Below, piece by piece: positions 8,231-23,676 of a DNA stretch of 64,000 nucleotides (the first letter of the stretch is position 1; every line of letters starts with the position of its first letter). Origin of the DNA: Rummeliibacillus sp. POC4 (lineage in GTDB: Bacteria > Bacillota > Bacilli > Bacillales_A > Planococcaceae); NCBI RefSeq assembly GCF_003576525.1, contig NZ_QWUA01000002.1, forward strand, positions 29,327 to 93,326. The letters are read 5' to 3'. Below the pieces are notes generated by a model. It did not search any database, had not been told where the DNA came from, and worked only from the letters and a program-made list of their open reading frames with translations. A program made the translations under genes and the position numbers.

Positions 8231-10393
8231 GTGGAAAACGATTTGCCTCAATTGTCCAATGATTTAATCGAGTGGTTTCAAAATTTTGATGATAAGATAG
8301 ATAGCAAAATTCTTGGTGGTTTTGTAGTATTTGATACAGAAAATGATGATTTTCCTATACTGTTTTCAAGTAGAAGCTTTGAAACTATGACCAAATACGA
8401 AAAGCAAGAAGTAAAAGGGTTGTCCTTTTTTTCAATGATAAAAGAAGAATTACATAAAGCTATTTCAAAAACAAAACGGTTAAGCAAGGAAATGTTCATA
8501 ACCACAAAAGATAATGCTATCGTTCATTGCAAAGTATTATTTCATCCACTGCAATTTAGTGGAACTTCTCGAAAGCTATATATGGCAACTTTTTATAATA
8601 GAACAGAACAAAAGAAAAATAAATTAATTTCAGATATTCAAAATTGGGTTTTAGAAAAGTATAACGATGAAGAAAACCCAGAAATAATATTACAGGGATT
8701 CTTCAAAAAAATTGAACAATACACGTCCAATAATATTACTTGTAGTGTAATGATTTATAATGAAGATGATAGTGCGAAAATATTTCTATCAGAAAGTTTT
8801 ACGAACAAAACGATAAACGCATTTAACAAAGATGATATCATCCCTTATAATAAATATTTTAAAAAACTACTAAGTAAGAATTCACAATATATCATAAAAA
8901 ATGTATTACTAGAACCTAATATGTACTTACCATCACATGATATATGTTCTCGATACAATAAAGCGGTTTTATTTGCATTAAAAGATGATGAAAATAAAGT
9001 AAGAGGCGTATTCATTGTTGCATGTTCTAACAAATGGCCATTAGAGAGTATTAATCTTGCACTTTTTCAACAATTAACAACAGTGATTAGATCAATTGTT
9101 AAATATGATAGTTATCAAAAAATAATGCTTGAGCAAATTACGAAAGATCCAAACTCAGGATTATATAACCTGGCATATTTTAAAAAGAAAGTACAAGAAA
9201 AATTTCCAGAATGTTCGAAAGGTTATGTTTGCATAATATCTCCTAAAGAATATGAAGATATAGTTAATCTTTATGAACGTAAAGCAGGTTATGATTTATT
9301 GACTCAAATTGCGGATAGGATGAGTAGTTATAAAGAAAACAGAAACTTAGTAGTAGCTTCATTCGCTACAAACGCATTGATTGTTTTTGTTGATTTTAAC
9401 TATAAGCAATATGAAAAACATGTCTTAGAACAACTTGTAGAAAGGCCATTTATAATAGATGGTTTTGAAGTTTTTGTCTCATTAAGTGTAGGGCTATCTC
9501 CAATTGAAAGTTATCAGCAACTAGATGAAAGTATTAGAAGGGCAGATCAAGCTTTTTCAAAAGCAAAGCTTGAGCCTGGAAATAATATTCAATTTTTCGA
9601 TGATGAAGATAATAATAGAATTAAACACGAAAGAAGAATGTACAATTTAATCATTCATGGCATAAAAGAAAAGCAATTCATACCATATCTTCAACCAAAA
9701 GTATCTCTACAAACTAATGAAATCATTGGTTTTGAAGCATTAGCTCGGTGGCAAACGAAAACTGGTAAGATGATTTACCCAGATCAATTCATACCACTTG
9801 CTGAAAGTACTGGGAAAATAATTGATATTGAAAATATGATTTTAGATAATGTGTTAGATTGGCTCTGTGAACGGAAAAGTAGAGGATTACCATTGTATCA
9901 AGTGTCTATTAATATATCTCCACAGCATTTTTATGAACAAGATTTTGTATGTAATCTCGTCGACAAACTAGATATATATCGTGTGAATCCAAAATATATC
10001 AAAATAGAAATAACAGAAAGTATTGGGTTAGTCGATTTGAAAAAAGCGAGTACAATTATTAATCATTTAAAATCTTATGGATTTGCAACATCTATGGACG
10101 ACTTTGGAAAAGGTTTTTCTTCTCTGAATTACTTAACTCAATTAGATTTTGCGGAGATTAAAATTGATAAAAGTTTTATTGACAATATGAATGATCCGAA
10201 AACATTTGCCATTATTCGAACCATGTTACAACTAGCGGACAATTTAAATGTTAAAGCTGTAGTTGAGGGAATCGAAGATAAAAGTCAAGTTGAAAAGCTA
10301 GGAGAAATTGGCTGTGATGTAGGTCAGGGTTATTACTTTTATAAACCTTTATCTATAGGACAAGTAAATGAAATTTTGAACGAAATACGATAA
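8231..10393 (+). CDS. Cyclic-di-GMP phosphodiesterase: sensor, degenerate GGDEF, EAL
   Basis: A 720-residue protein. The first 110 or so residues look PAS-like, followed by a GAF-like region (about 140-290). A GGDEF fold (about 305-455) has lost its signature: the position reads SFATNALIVF. The EAL domain (about 465-715) keeps the catalytic set: GFEALARW, SINISP, IEITES, MDDFGKGFSSL, IKIDKSF, VVEGIE and GQGYYFYKP. It should therefore hydrolyse c-di-GMP, with the GGDEF part acting as a GTP or regulatory module. No membrane segment is seen. The start is GTG after GGGGAGGA. In B. subtilis no such gene lies between glyA and upp. Confidence 0.9.
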   Translation: MENDLPQLSNDLIEWFQNFDDKIDSKILGGFVVFDTENDDFPILFSSRSFETMTKYEKQEVKGLSFFSMIKEELHKAISKTKRLSKEMFITTKDNAIVHCKVLFHPLQFSGTSRKLYMATFYNRTEQKKNKLISDIQNWVLEKYNDEENPEIILQGFFKKIEQYTSNNITCSVMIYNEDDSAKIFLSESFTNKTINAFNKDDIIPYNKYFKKLLSKNSQYIIKNVLLEPNMYLPSHDICSRYNKAVLFALKDDENKVRGVFIVACSNKWPLESINLALFQQLTTVIRSIVKYDSYQKIMLEQITKDPNSGLYNLAYFKKKVQEKFPECSKGYVCIISPKEYEDIVNLYERKAGYDLLTQIADRMSSYKENRNLVVASFATNALIVFVDFNYKQYEKHVLEQLVERPFIIDGFEVFVSLSVGLSPIESYQQLDESIRRADQAFSKAKLEPGNNIQFFDDEDNNRIKHERRMYNLIIHGIKEKQFIPYLQPKVSLQTNEIIGFEALARWQTKTGKMIYPDQFIPLAESTGKIIDIENMILDNVLDWLCERKSRGLPLYQVSINISPQHFYEQDFVCNLVDKLDIYRVNPKYIKIEITESIGLVDLKKASTIINHLKSYGFATSMDDFGKGFSSLNYLTQLDFAEIKIDKSFIDNMNDPKTFAIIRTMLQLADNLNVKAVVEGIEDKSQVEKLGEIGCDVGQGYYFYKPLSIGQVNEILNEIR

Positions 10394-10456
10394 TTTCAAA
10401 AAAATACATAAGAATGAATCTTTTCTGTTATAATAAGCAAGATAAATATTAAATAG

Positions 10457-11098
<642 letters not shown>

Positions 11099-11122
11099 TG
11101 AATAATATAGGTGGTGCTTCGG

Positions 11123-12247
11123 TTGTCTAAAAAGTGGAAAGTAATGACAGTATTCGGTACGCGTCCAGAAGCGATTAAAATGGCTCCGCTCGTATTAGAG
11201 CTGAAAAAGCATTCGGACGAAATTCAAACAATAGTAACCGTAACAGCTCAACATCGACAAATGTTAGACCAAGTTCTAGACACATTTAAGATCACACCTG
11301 ATTATGATTTGAACATCATGAAGAATCGACAAACGCTTCTAGATGTCACTACTAGAGGTCTTGAAGGACTTGATGAGGTTATGAAAGAAGCGAAGCCAGA
11401 CATCGTACTTGTTCACGGTGATACAACTACAACATTTGTAGCGAGCTTAGCTGCATTTTATAACCAAATTGCTATTGGACATGTAGAAGCTGGGTTAAGA
11501 ACGGGTAACAAGTATTCTCCGTTTCCAGAAGAGATGAACCGTCAGCTTACAGGAACGATGGCAGACATTCATTTTGCGCCTACTGAACAAGCAAAACAAA
11601 ATTTGCTGATTGAAAATAAAAAAGAAAATAGTATTGTAGTAACCGGGAATACAGCTATTGATGCTCTGAAAACGACAGTTAGCGATCATTATGATCATCC
11701 TGTATTAAAACAATTAGGACAAGATCGTATGATTCTATTAACTGCTCATCGTCGAGAAAACTTAGGTGAACCTATGCGCCATATGTTTAAGGCTATTAAA
11801 CGTTTGTTAACAGAATTCAATGATGTTCAAGTTGTATATCCCGTGCACTTAAATCCAGTTGTTCGAGAAATTGCTAACGAAATTTTGGGGGATGAACCAA
11901 AAGTACATTTGATTGAACCACTTGAAGTATTTGATTTTCATAATTTTGCTTCAAGATCTTTTATGATTTTAACAGATTCAGGTGGTGTTCAAGAAGAGGC
12001 ACCTTCTCTCGGTAAACCAGTACTTGTATTAAGAGATACCACGGAAAGACCAGAAGGTATTAAAGCAGGTACATTAAAATTAGCAGGAACAAATGAGGAT
12101 ACAATATATCATTTGGCAAAAGAATTGTTAACCAATCATCATGAATATGAAAGAATGGCGCATGCATCCAATCCTTACGGCGATGGACATGCTTCTGAAA
12201 GAATAGTAGAATCATTACTCTCATTTTTATCAACAAATAGTTTGTAA
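11123..12247 (+). CDS. mnaA: UDP-N-acetylglucosamine 2-epimerase (non-hydrolysing)
   Basis: Interconverts UDP-GlcNAc and UDP-ManNAc; UDP-ManNAc is needed for the linkage unit of wall teichoic acid, which ties this gene to the tag/tar genes at 44-63 kb. Motifs: VMTVFGTRPEAIKMAPL at the N-terminus, HVEAGLRTGN, TAHRRENLG and LTDSGGVQEEAPSLGKPVLVLR. TTG at 11123, eight bases after AGGTGG, gives about 374 residues; the GTG at 11111 overlaps the ribosome binding site. It sits between upp and the atp operon. Confidence 0.95.
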   Translation: MSKKWKVMTVFGTRPEAIKMAPLVLELKKHSDEIQTIVTVTAQHRQMLDQVLDTFKITPDYDLNIMKNRQTLLDVTTRGLEGLDEVMKEAKPDIVLVHGDTTTTFVASLAAFYNQIAIGHVEAGLRTGNKYSPFPEEMNRQLTGTMADIHFAPTEQAKQNLLIENKKENSIVVTGNTAIDALKTTVSDHYDHPVLKQLGQDRMILLTAHRRENLGEPMRHMFKAIKRLLTEFNDVQVVYPVHLNPVVREIANEILGDEPKVHLIEPLEVFDFHNFASRSFMILTDSGGVQEEAPSLGKPVLVLRDTTERPEGIKAGTLKLAGTNEDTIYHLAKELLTNHHEYERMAHASNPYGDGHASERIVESLLSFLSTNSL

Positions 12248-12253
12248 TAATAT

Positions 12254-12289
12254 CCCCACAAATTATTCCATTTAATTTGTGGGGTTTTT
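12254..12289 (+). terminator. Intrinsic terminator of upp-mnaA
   Basis: A perfect 12-bp stem CCCCACAAATTA / TAATTTGTGGGG (12254-12265 and 12273-12284) with a 7-base loop, then TTTTTA. Confidence 0.93.
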
Positions 12290-12390
12290 ATAATATTCTA
12301 AAAACAGATACAAAATTGAAATATTTTGTTCAAAATTTGTCTACAATTTGACAAAGTAATATTGCTTGTGAAGTTTTTCACTCTAACCAA

Positions 12391-12419
12391 TTGACATGAA
12401 ATATTCACTATTGTATGCT
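12391..12419 (+). promoter_or_regulatory. SigA promoter of the atp operon
   Basis: TTGACA (12391-12396) and TATGCT (12414-12419) are separated by exactly 17 bp. This is the best vegetative promoter match in the region and is placed between the mnaA terminator and atpI. Transcription would start near 12426. Confidence 0.8.
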
Positions 12420-12425
12420 TACAAA

Positions 12426-12739
12426 GGGTAAGAATGATAAGGGTTTCATGCTCAAAAATCATAATGGAAACTCTTTAGATACCAAGTTTCTACTAATTTT
12501 ACAGTTAAAACTATTTTCTGTAAAATTTTAGCGGTTTTTGTACGTCTATTAGATGTCCTTATGAGGCGGTGGTTTATCATAAAAGCTTATCTCTCACCAT
12601 TTGGATCCGATTCAACTCAAATGTGAGTTTAAACGGCTTCCACCCCAGTGTAGTTTTACACTACTTATCAGACATCCATTCGGTGGTCAGCTATACTTCC
12701 ATCATTCGAAGAAAATAAGATTCAGGAGATTAAAGACCA
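12426..12739 (+). other. Long (about 310-base) atp operon leader with several hairpins
   Basis: There is no convincing gene here. Hairpins are AATTTTACAG / CTGTAAAATT (12495-12504, 12518-12527), AGTGTA / TACACT (near 12648-12662) and ACTCA / TGAGT (near 12616-12629). GATGTC (12552-12557) can pair with GACATC (12671-12676) and enclose the smaller ones. A minus-strand or plus-strand frame across 12601-12882 is a shadow of atpI. The 10-bp hairpin is followed by only a short T-run. Confidence 0.45.
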
Positions 12740-13111
12740 ATGCTAGAATTGCATCAAATTTTTGCTATGCAGAAGAAAGCCTTCTTTTTTTTGCTTGCAT
12801 TTTTTGCGTTAGGCTGGGGATTTACATCATTCAAAACTGTATTTGCTGGTCTCGCAGTAGGTGTGCTTTTTGGTCAATATAACTTTTGGATTCTCGTCCG
12901 AAGAATGGAACGCTTTGACCGAGCATTAAGTGAAGGGAAAAAAGCACCGTCTCTAGGGATGGGCTTACGCTTTGCATCTGGTGTTGCAGCTGCCGCAGTA
13001 GCGATTACTTGGCCAAAGTATTTTCACTTAGTGAGTGTGGTCATTGGGCTAATGATTCCGTACGTTCTGCTTTTAGTAGACAGGATCGTATTTCATGTAA
13101 AAAACCAATAA
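12740..13111 (+). CDS. atpI: ATP synthase accessory protein I
   Basis: A 123-residue membrane protein with four hydrophobic segments, first cistron of the atp operon. AtpI helps assemble or stabilise the c-ring, perhaps with a role in Mg2+ handling. ATG is preceded by CAGGAGA at a somewhat long distance. Position and topology, more than sequence motifs, identify it. Confidence 0.88.
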   Translation: MLELHQIFAMQKKAFFFLLAFFALGWGFTSFKTVFAGLAVGVLFGQYNFWILVRRMERFDRALSEGKKAPSLGMGLRFASGVAAAAVAITWPKYFHLVSVVIGLMIPYVLLLVDRIVFHVKNQ

Positions 13112-13127
13112 GCACATTTGAAAGTGA

Positions 13128-13853
<726 letters not shown>

Positions 13854-13861
13854 GTATAAAT

Positions 13862-13887
13862 TGTTTAGCAGTAGCATTAGCTAAACA
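13862..13887 (+). other. Hairpin between atpB and atpE
   Basis: A perfect 8-bp stem TGTTTAGC / GCTAAACA (13862-13869 and 13880-13887) with a 10-base loop and no T-run. It lies 48 bp before the atpE start, so it is not a terminator. It may protect or mark the 5' end of an atpE-containing transcript. Confidence 0.6.
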
Positions 13888-13911
13888 GCTGACAACCACA
13901 AAAAAATATAA

Positions 13912-14148
<237 letters not shown>

Positions 14149-14172
14149 TCGTCTTTAATTGTTTTATGAAAT

Positions 14173-14206
14173 GGCGAAGAAAATTTCATCTAAGGAATAC
14201 TTCGCC
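14173..14206 (+). other. Hairpin between atpE and atpF
   Basis: A 7-bp stem GGCGAAG / CTTCGCC (14173-14179 and 14200-14206) with a 20-base loop and a short TTTCCTT tail. The atpE-atpF gap of 168 bp is the widest in the operon. It could be a partial terminator or a stability element. Confidence 0.55.
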
Positions 14207-14316
14207 TTTCCTTATGCCTATAATTGAAGGGCAAAATTCCTTTAGAATTTACATCTTACTAAGATTCCAATCATAAATGATTTGAACTCTAAGCTCTTGA
14301 AGGGAGTGAAACAATC

Positions 14317-14841
14317 GTGTTTTTAGACTATCTATCACTAGGTGAAGCAGCTCATGTTGGCGTGAACTGGGGAGATATCCTGGTTACATTAATAGTTTTC
14401 ATCGTCCTAATGCTTCTTTTGAAAAAATTCGCATGGGGTCCATTGATGGGAATTATGCAACAACGTGAAGAACAAGTTGCTGGTGACTTAGACGCAGCTG
14501 AAAAAAGCCGTCAAGAAACTAAACAATTATTAGAAGAACAACGTAGCCTTCTTAAAGAAGCTCGTGTAGAAGCGCAAGCGATTGTTGAAAACGCTAAGAA
14601 ACAAGCAGATCTTCAAAAAGAAGAGATTGTTTCAGCTGCTCGTAATGAAGCAGTGCGTTTACAAGAATCAGCAAAACGTGACATCGAGACTGAAAAAGAA
14701 AAAGCAATCGCCGCTGTTCGCGAAGAAGTGGTTTCACTTTCTGTCCTTGCAGCATCTAAAGTACTTAATAAAGAAGTCTCAGAAGAAGATAATCGTTCTC
14801 TAATTGAAGAAACGATTGCGAAGGCAGGGGAAAATCGATGA
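14317..14841 (+). CDS. atpF: F0F1 ATP synthase subunit b
   Basis: Peripheral stalk subunit: one N-terminal membrane helix (about residues 20-40) and a long charged coiled coil. Length 174 is normal. The start is GTG after GAAGGGAG. The last four bases overlap the atpH start (ATGA), indicating coupled translation. Confidence 0.96.
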   Translation: MFLDYLSLGEAAHVGVNWGDILVTLIVFIVLMLLLKKFAWGPLMGIMQQREEQVAGDLDAAEKSRQETKQLLEEQRSLLKEARVEAQAIVENAKKQADLQKEEIVSAARNEAVRLQESAKRDIETEKEKAIAAVREEVVSLSVLAASKVLNKEVSEEDNRSLIEETIAKAGENR

Positions 14842-15374
14842 GTCAATCGACTGCAGCGAATCGCTATGCTAAAGCTTTGTTTCAATTAGCACAAGAACAT
14901 AATCTTCTAAATGAAGTAACAGAAGATTTACGTGAAGTAAAAATCGCATTTGAAGAAAACCAAGAACTATTTAAGTTACTTGATTCTCCAAAAATCGATG
15001 CAGAACAAAAGAAAGCAAACCTTTCTGAATTGTTCGCTTCTGTACAACCAATCATTGTGAATGCATTAAAACTTTTAGTTGATAAAAAACGCATTCATGA
15101 AGTAGTTAATGTAATTGATGCATTCGTTACTCAAGCTAACAATGCTCAAGGTGTTGCAGATGCAATTGTTTTCTCAACACGTGCACTAACAGAAGATGAA
15201 ACACAACGCATTTCTACTGTATTTGCTCAAAAAGTAGGAAAAAATGCGCTTCATATTACAAACGAAATCGATGCAACACTACTTGGTGGAATTCGAGTTC
15301 AAATCGGAAACCAAATTTACGATAACTCAGTCGCAACAAAACTTGCTGGCTTACAACGTGAATTGATCGGTTAA
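14838..15374 (+). CDS. atpH: F0F1 ATP synthase subunit delta
   Basis: OSCP/delta subunit (178 residues) that links the b stalk to the alpha-beta head. Typical N-terminal [12 protein letters not shown] and C-terminal [18 protein letters not shown] motifs. Overlaps atpF by 4 bp. Confidence 0.97.
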   Translation: MSQSTAANRYAKALFQLAQEHNLLNEVTEDLREVKIAFEENQELFKLLDSPKIDAEQKKANLSELFASVQPIIVNALKLLVDKKRIHEVVNVIDAFVTQANNAQGVADAIVFSTRALTEDETQRISTVFAQKVGKNALHITNEIDATLLGGIRVQIGNQIYDNSVATKLAGLQRELIG

Positions 15375-15390
15375 TCCAATAATCATTTGA

Positions 15391-16923
<1,533 letters not shown>

Positions 16924-16959
16924 GATTGCATAAATGTGAATTTTAAAATAAAACGGTAA

Positions 16960-17835
<876 letters not shown>

Positions 17836-17870
17836 GCCACTCCCTAACCTTTCTGTAATTAGTTTGATAG

Positions 17871-19301
<1,431 letters not shown>

Positions 19302-19307
19302 TACTAG

Positions 19308-19730
<423 letters not shown>

Positions 19731-19747
19731 GTAATAGATGAATTTTA

Positions 19748-19782
19748 AAGCGAGCAGAATTTTATTTCTGCTCGCTTTTTTA
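19748..19782 (+). terminator. Intrinsic terminator of the atp operon
   Basis: A perfect 12-bp stem AAGCGAGCAGAA / TTCTGCTCGCTT (19748-19759 and 19766-19777), then TTTTT. Confidence 0.94.
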
Positions 19783-19803
19783 AAAGAAAAAAGGGAGGAC
19801 TCT

Positions 19804-20049
19804 ATGGATTCAATAACAGCTTCTTTAGGACAAAATGCGTTAATTGGAATTTGTTCGCATATTTTCTTTATTGCAATAACATTTTATGCATTACAAGCAA
19901 TCATGTATGAAAAAGTTTTTAAGAAAAATCATGTCTTTCAAATTCAGCTACTGTTAATTTTAGTAAGTATTGCTATCGGATCAACTGTGTCGAATTTCTT
20001 TATTGCCATTTCAACGTGGTCTAAACAATTACCATATTTATTTAATTAA
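19804..20049 (+). CDS. ywzB: DUF1146 (YwzB-like) small membrane protein
   Basis: An 81-residue protein with two membrane helices (about residues 13-36 and 48-70) joined by a short basic loop (YEKVFKKNH). Family TIGR02327/DUF1146 occurs widely in Bacillales just after the atp operon; function unknown. ATG 19804 follows AGGGAGGA; the longer open frame upstream runs through the atp terminator and is not credible. Confidence 0.8.
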   Translation: MDSITASLGQNALIGICSHIFFIAITFYALQAIMYEKVFKKNHVFQIQLLLILVSIAIGSTVSNFFIAISTWSKQLPYLFN

Positions 20050-20492
20050 ATGTATTCTGTATGCAAAAGAAATAATGGCACAAACTTATTGTAGAAATTA
20101 TTTCAGTATTAATCCATTTTATATTACAATAAAGTTATGTGCGTTTTTTGGTCGCATTATGTGTTTACATTATTCCTTTTGCATATAGAGTAACTAATTA
20201 CCCAGGAAATATTTTGTTGAAACATGTTTAAATTTCTCAAGTATTGTTTTTCTTTAAGCGCAAATGGAAATTTATTAACACACTTCTAGTTTTTTAACGT
20301 AATATAGTATTACTATAGTTATTTATTTGTAGAAATCTAAAATAGTGTAATCGGTTCTTGTCAACAACATGAAAAAAAGGTATTATGAAAGTTGCTTTGT
20401 TACTAATTATTTACATTGAACAACTTAAAAAAAGAATTTTATGAGCTGAAATATAAGAAAGTTTATTTAGAATAAGTTCGGAGGGACATATT
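20050..20492. other. Gene-free stretch carrying the murA promoter
   Basis: About 440 bp of AT-rich DNA with no supported gene. Its clearest content is the promoter at 20358-20386. A weaker candidate, TTGAAC with TTATGA 17 bp on, lies at 20416-20444. Confidence 0.5.
20358..20386 (+). promoter_or_regulatory. SigA promoter upstream of murA
   Basis: TTGTCA (20358-20363) and TATTAT (20381-20386) with a 17-bp spacer. Start of transcription would be near 20393, giving a leader of about 100 bases. Confidence 0.7.
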
Positions 20493-21791
20493 GTGGAGAA
20501 AATTGTTGTAAAAGGCGGCAAGGTTTTACACGGAAATGTAAAAGTAGAAGGAGCAAAAAATGCAGTTCTACCAATACTTGCAGCATCATTATTAGCATCT
20601 GAAGGAAAAAATATTATAAATAATGTACCGAACTTGGCAGACGTTTATACAATCGATGAGGTATTAAAAAGCTTAAATGTGGACCTTTCGTTTTCAAGCG
20701 CTGAAAATATTGTCGAAATCGACGCATCTGGACAGATTTCGTCAGAAGCTCAATTTGAATATGTACGTAAAATGCGTGCATCTATTTTAGTAATGGGACC
20801 ACTTTTAGCACGTAATGGTTATGCACGTGTTGCAATGCCAGGTGGATGTGCAATTGGTTCACGACCAATTGATATTCATTTGAAAGGCTTTGAGTTAATG
20901 GGAGCGAAAATTTCTACAGGACATGGATATGTAGAAGCTTCAACAGAAGGCCGCTTAAAAGGTGCTAAAATTTATCTCGACTTTCCTAGTGTAGGTGCTA
21001 CTGAGAATATTCTTACTGGTGCAGCATTAGCAGAAGGCACAACAATCATTGAAAATGCCGCAAAAGAACCTGAAATAGTGGATTTAGCAAACTTTATCAA
21101 TGAAATGGGTGGTAAAGTAGTTGGTGCTGGAACAGATACGATTCGTATTGAAGGTGTCGAAAAATTACATGGTACAACACACTCAATTATCCCTGATCGA
21201 ATCGAAGCTGGAACATTTATGATTGCTGCAGCGATTACAGGTGGCGATGTATTAATCGAAAATGCAGTTCCTGAGCATTTAACTGCGCTTGTTTCAAAAA
21301 TGCGCGAAATGGGCGTCGAAATTGAAGAAGAAGCTGAAGGTTTACGTATCCGTGCAACTCATCCTTTGAAAGCAGTAGATATTAAAACTATGCCTCATCC
21401 TGGATTCCCTACAGATATGCAATCACAAATGATGGCACTAATGCTAGTAGCACAAGGTGCAAGCGTCATTACAGAAACTGTTTTTGAAAATCGATTTATG
21501 CATGTTGAAGAATTCCGTCGTATGAATGCAAATGCGAAAATTGACGGACGTTCTGTTATTATTGATGGACCATGTAAGTTACAAGGTGCCGAAGTTGCGG
21601 CAACCGACTTACGTGCAGCTGCTGCATTAATTCTCGCTGGATTAGTTGCAGAAGGCGTTACACGTGTTTCAGAGCTAAGACATTTAGATCGTGGATATGT
21701 TAATTTCCACAAAAAGCTAGCTTCACTAGGTGCAGAAATTGAACGAATTTCATCAGAAGAAGTATTTGAAAAAGAACTTCAAACAAACTGA
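20493..21791 (+). CDS. murA: UDP-N-acetylglucosamine 1-carboxyvinyltransferase
   Basis: First committed step of peptidoglycan synthesis: transfers enolpyruvate from PEP to UDP-GlcNAc; target of fosfomycin. At 432 residues it is full length. Catalytic Cys119 is in [11 protein letters not shown]; substrate-binding KNAVLP is at 22-27. The GTG start follows GGAGGG. Position before spoIID identifies it as the murAA-type copy. Confidence 0.96.
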   Translation: MEKIVVKGGKVLHGNVKVEGAKNAVLPILAASLLASEGKNIINNVPNLADVYTIDEVLKSLNVDLSFSSAENIVEIDASGQISSEAQFEYVRKMRASILVMGPLLARNGYARVAMPGGCAIGSRPIDIHLKGFELMGAKISTGHGYVEASTEGRLKGAKIYLDFPSVGATENILTGAALAEGTTIIENAAKEPEIVDLANFINEMGGKVVGAGTDTIRIEGVEKLHGTTHSIIPDRIEAGTFMIAAAITGGDVLIENAVPEHLTALVSKMREMGVEIEEEAEGLRIRATHPLKAVDIKTMPHPGFPTDMQSQMMALMLVAQGASVITETVFENRFMHVEEFRRMNANAKIDGRSVIIDGPCKLQGAEVAATDLRAAAALILAGLVAEGVTRVSELRHLDRGYVNFHKKLASLGAEIERISSEEVFEKELQTN

Positions 21792-21808
21792 TTTTTCGTT
21801 AATATGGG

Positions 21809-21842
21809 ACCCACTACATACATATGCATGTAGTGGGTTTTT
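21809..21842 (+). terminator. Intrinsic terminator of murA
   Basis: A perfect 11-bp stem ACCCACTACAT / ATGTAGTGGGT (21809-21819 and 21828-21838) with a T-run after it. Confidence 0.92.
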
Positions 21843-21909
21843 ATATGCTTAAAAAGAAAATCTTTTCAAAAAAATCATAAAAAGCAATGCAATCTCATAT
21901 TCATAGATT

Positions 21910-22923
21910 ATGAAAAAAATACATCTCTATATTCTACTTATTATCGCCGTTTTATTCATATTGCCAACTTTTTTAAACAAGGACAAGGAGACCAAATCCA
22001 TTCCATCCTCAGAAGCTGCAGGAAAACAGACTCAGGGGAAGGAAAATACAGTAAAGGACGATGAATGTAATATTCAAATTCAGATTCAAGGAAAAAAAGA
22101 AACGTATTCACTTGAAGAGTACCTAGTAGGGGTTTTAGCTGCAGAAATGCCTGCTTCTTTCCCTCTTGAAGCCTTAAAGGCACAAGCTATCGCCTCCCGA
22201 ACGTTCGCTTTAAAACGTACCAATTTTGGTGAAAATGCGATAGAGCCAAATGTATCAGCTCAAGCATTTGCCAACAAAGAGCAAAGAAAAAAGGGCTGGG
22301 GAAAAACTTTTAAGAAAAATGAAAAGAAAATAAGAAAAGCAGTAAAAGAAACAAAAGGACAAGTATTAGTTTATGAAGATGAACTAATTACAGCTATGTT
22401 CTTTTCAACAAGTAATGGACAAACAGAAAGTGCAAAAAGTTATAGTGGTCACGCCATTCCTTATCTTCAATCGGTCTCTGTTCCTACAAATGAAAAAGAA
22501 TCACCAAGATATCACACAACTTATAATTTCACACTTCAACAATGGAATGCAGCCTTCAATGAGACATGGACAAAATCACAAATACAAAATATGAAAATCT
22601 CTCATAATAGTTCTGGAAGAGTTGAAACCATTAAATCTGGAGACTATAAGTGGTCTGGTAGAGAAGTACGCCAAAAACTGCAATTAGCGTCAACAGACTT
22701 CACGATTAAATGGAATACGGACAAAAATACGATTCAAGTAAAAACAACCGGATACGGCCACGGAGTAGGGATGAGTCAATATGGTGCCAAGGCACTCGCA
22801 GAAAAGGGGGCAGGTGTAAAAGAGATCCTTCATCATTTCTATCAACACGTAAAAATAGAAAAACTAAAAAAATCTTCTTCTCTATGTTTAAACTCTCAAG
22901 CTATTGACAACAATAGCAAATGA
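21910..22923 (+). CDS. spoIID: Stage II sporulation protein D (peptidoglycan lytic transglycosylase)
   Basis: Mother-cell membrane enzyme that degrades septal peptidoglycan during engulfment together with SpoIIM and SpoIIP. One N-terminal membrane helix (about residues 5-22), a Lys/Glu linker, then the SpoIID domain with catalytic Glu79 in VLAAEMPASFPLEALKAQ and a C-terminal GYGHGVGMSQYG motif. The ATG has no clear ribosome binding site. CATATTCA at about 21894 might be a weak SigE -10; this is tentative. A GCTATTG/CAATAGC hairpin lies at the very end of the gene (22900-22917). Confidence 0.95.
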   Translation: MKKIHLYILLIIAVLFILPTFLNKDKETKSIPSSEAAGKQTQGKENTVKDDECNIQIQIQGKKETYSLEEYLVGVLAAEMPASFPLEALKAQAIASRTFALKRTNFGENAIEPNVSAQAFANKEQRKKGWGKTFKKNEKKIRKAVKETKGQVLVYEDELITAMFFSTSNGQTESAKSYSGHAIPYLQSVSVPTNEKESPRYHTTYNFTLQQWNAAFNETWTKSQIQNMKISHNSSGRVETIKSGDYKWSGREVRQKLQLASTDFTIKWNTDKNTIQVKTTGYGHGVGMSQYGAKALAEKGAGVKEILHHFYQHVKIEKLKKSSSLCLNSQAIDNNSK

Positions 22924-22933
22924 GGTGATGAAA

Positions 22934-23593
22934 ATGAGAGAGGAAAATAAGAATAAACCTACTCCAAAAAAAGGAAATGTTACAAAACAGCGCTGGTTTT
23001 GGCCGGTAATTTACGCAAGCTTTTCGATTCTACTAGTCGCAGGTGTTTGGGGTTATTCGGCATTAACGAACTCTTCAAATGAGACAGGCACTAAGAAAAT
23101 AACAGTTTCAAAAGAAGAGACTCCATCTGTAGAGACAAACGCAAAAGCCGAATCTATGAAGTATCCATTTAAAGAAGCACTCTTAAAAGATGCAAAAGTA
23201 ATTCAGGACTACTACGATGTTGAGGCAAGTGAAGAATCTAGAGAAGGTGCCCTACTTGTATTTAACCAAACGTTTACAACAAGTGATGGTATTGCCATCT
23301 CAGTTAACGGTGAGGGCTTCGATGTTCTTGCTGCACTTAGCGGAACAGTAGAAGAAGTAAAAGACGACTCGTTTATTGGAAATGAAGTTACAATATCTCA
23401 TTCTAATGGTATGACTACAAAGTACAGTTCTGTTGGTGATATCAAAGTTAAAAAAGGGGATAAAGTAGAACAAGGACAAACACTTGGTAAAGCAATTTCC
23501 AACGAATACAATCCAACTGCTGGAACACATCTTTACTTTGAAGTAATGCAAGAAGGTAAACTTATCAATCCAAAAAGCTTACTTGCTTTTTAG
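22934..23593 (+). CDS. spoIIQ: Stage II sporulation protein Q (inactive LytM/M23 fold)
   Basis: Forespore membrane protein that crosses the inter-membrane space to meet SpoIIIAH and form the feeding-tube channel. A membrane helix (about residues 21-44) precedes a linker and a C-terminal M23 domain (about 115-220). Metal-binding positions are lost: the last motif reads HLYFEV instead of HxH and the first His is absent, so it should not be a peptidase. This matches B. subtilis SpoIIQ. ATG 22934 follows GAGGTGATG; an upstream frame would overlap spoIID. Confidence 0.88.
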   Translation: MREENKNKPTPKKGNVTKQRWFWPVIYASFSILLVAGVWGYSALTNSSNETGTKKITVSKEETPSVETNAKAESMKYPFKEALLKDAKVIQDYYDVEASEESREGALLVFNQTFTTSDGIAISVNGEGFDVLAALSGTVEEVKDDSFIGNEVTISHSNGMTTKYSSVGDIKVKKGDKVEQGQTLGKAISNEYNPTAGTHLYFEVMQEGKLINPKSLLAF

Positions 23594-23676
23594 ATAATTC
23601 TGACGACTAGGTTCTAAGTATAAGGTTTTAGACATAAGGTGAAGAAACGTTCGTACATTGTGGAAAGGAAGAGAAT

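Noticed and set aside
12601..12882. 93-codon frame before and into atpI
   Set aside because: It overlaps the start of atpI in another frame, lacks a binding site and is unlike any known protein.
14582..14803. Alternative frames inside atpF
   Set aside because: Overlap atpF in another frame and have no homology; atpF is certain.
20710..21170. TGTCGAA sites within murA
   Set aside because: Inside coding sequence and expected by chance; no promoter nearby.
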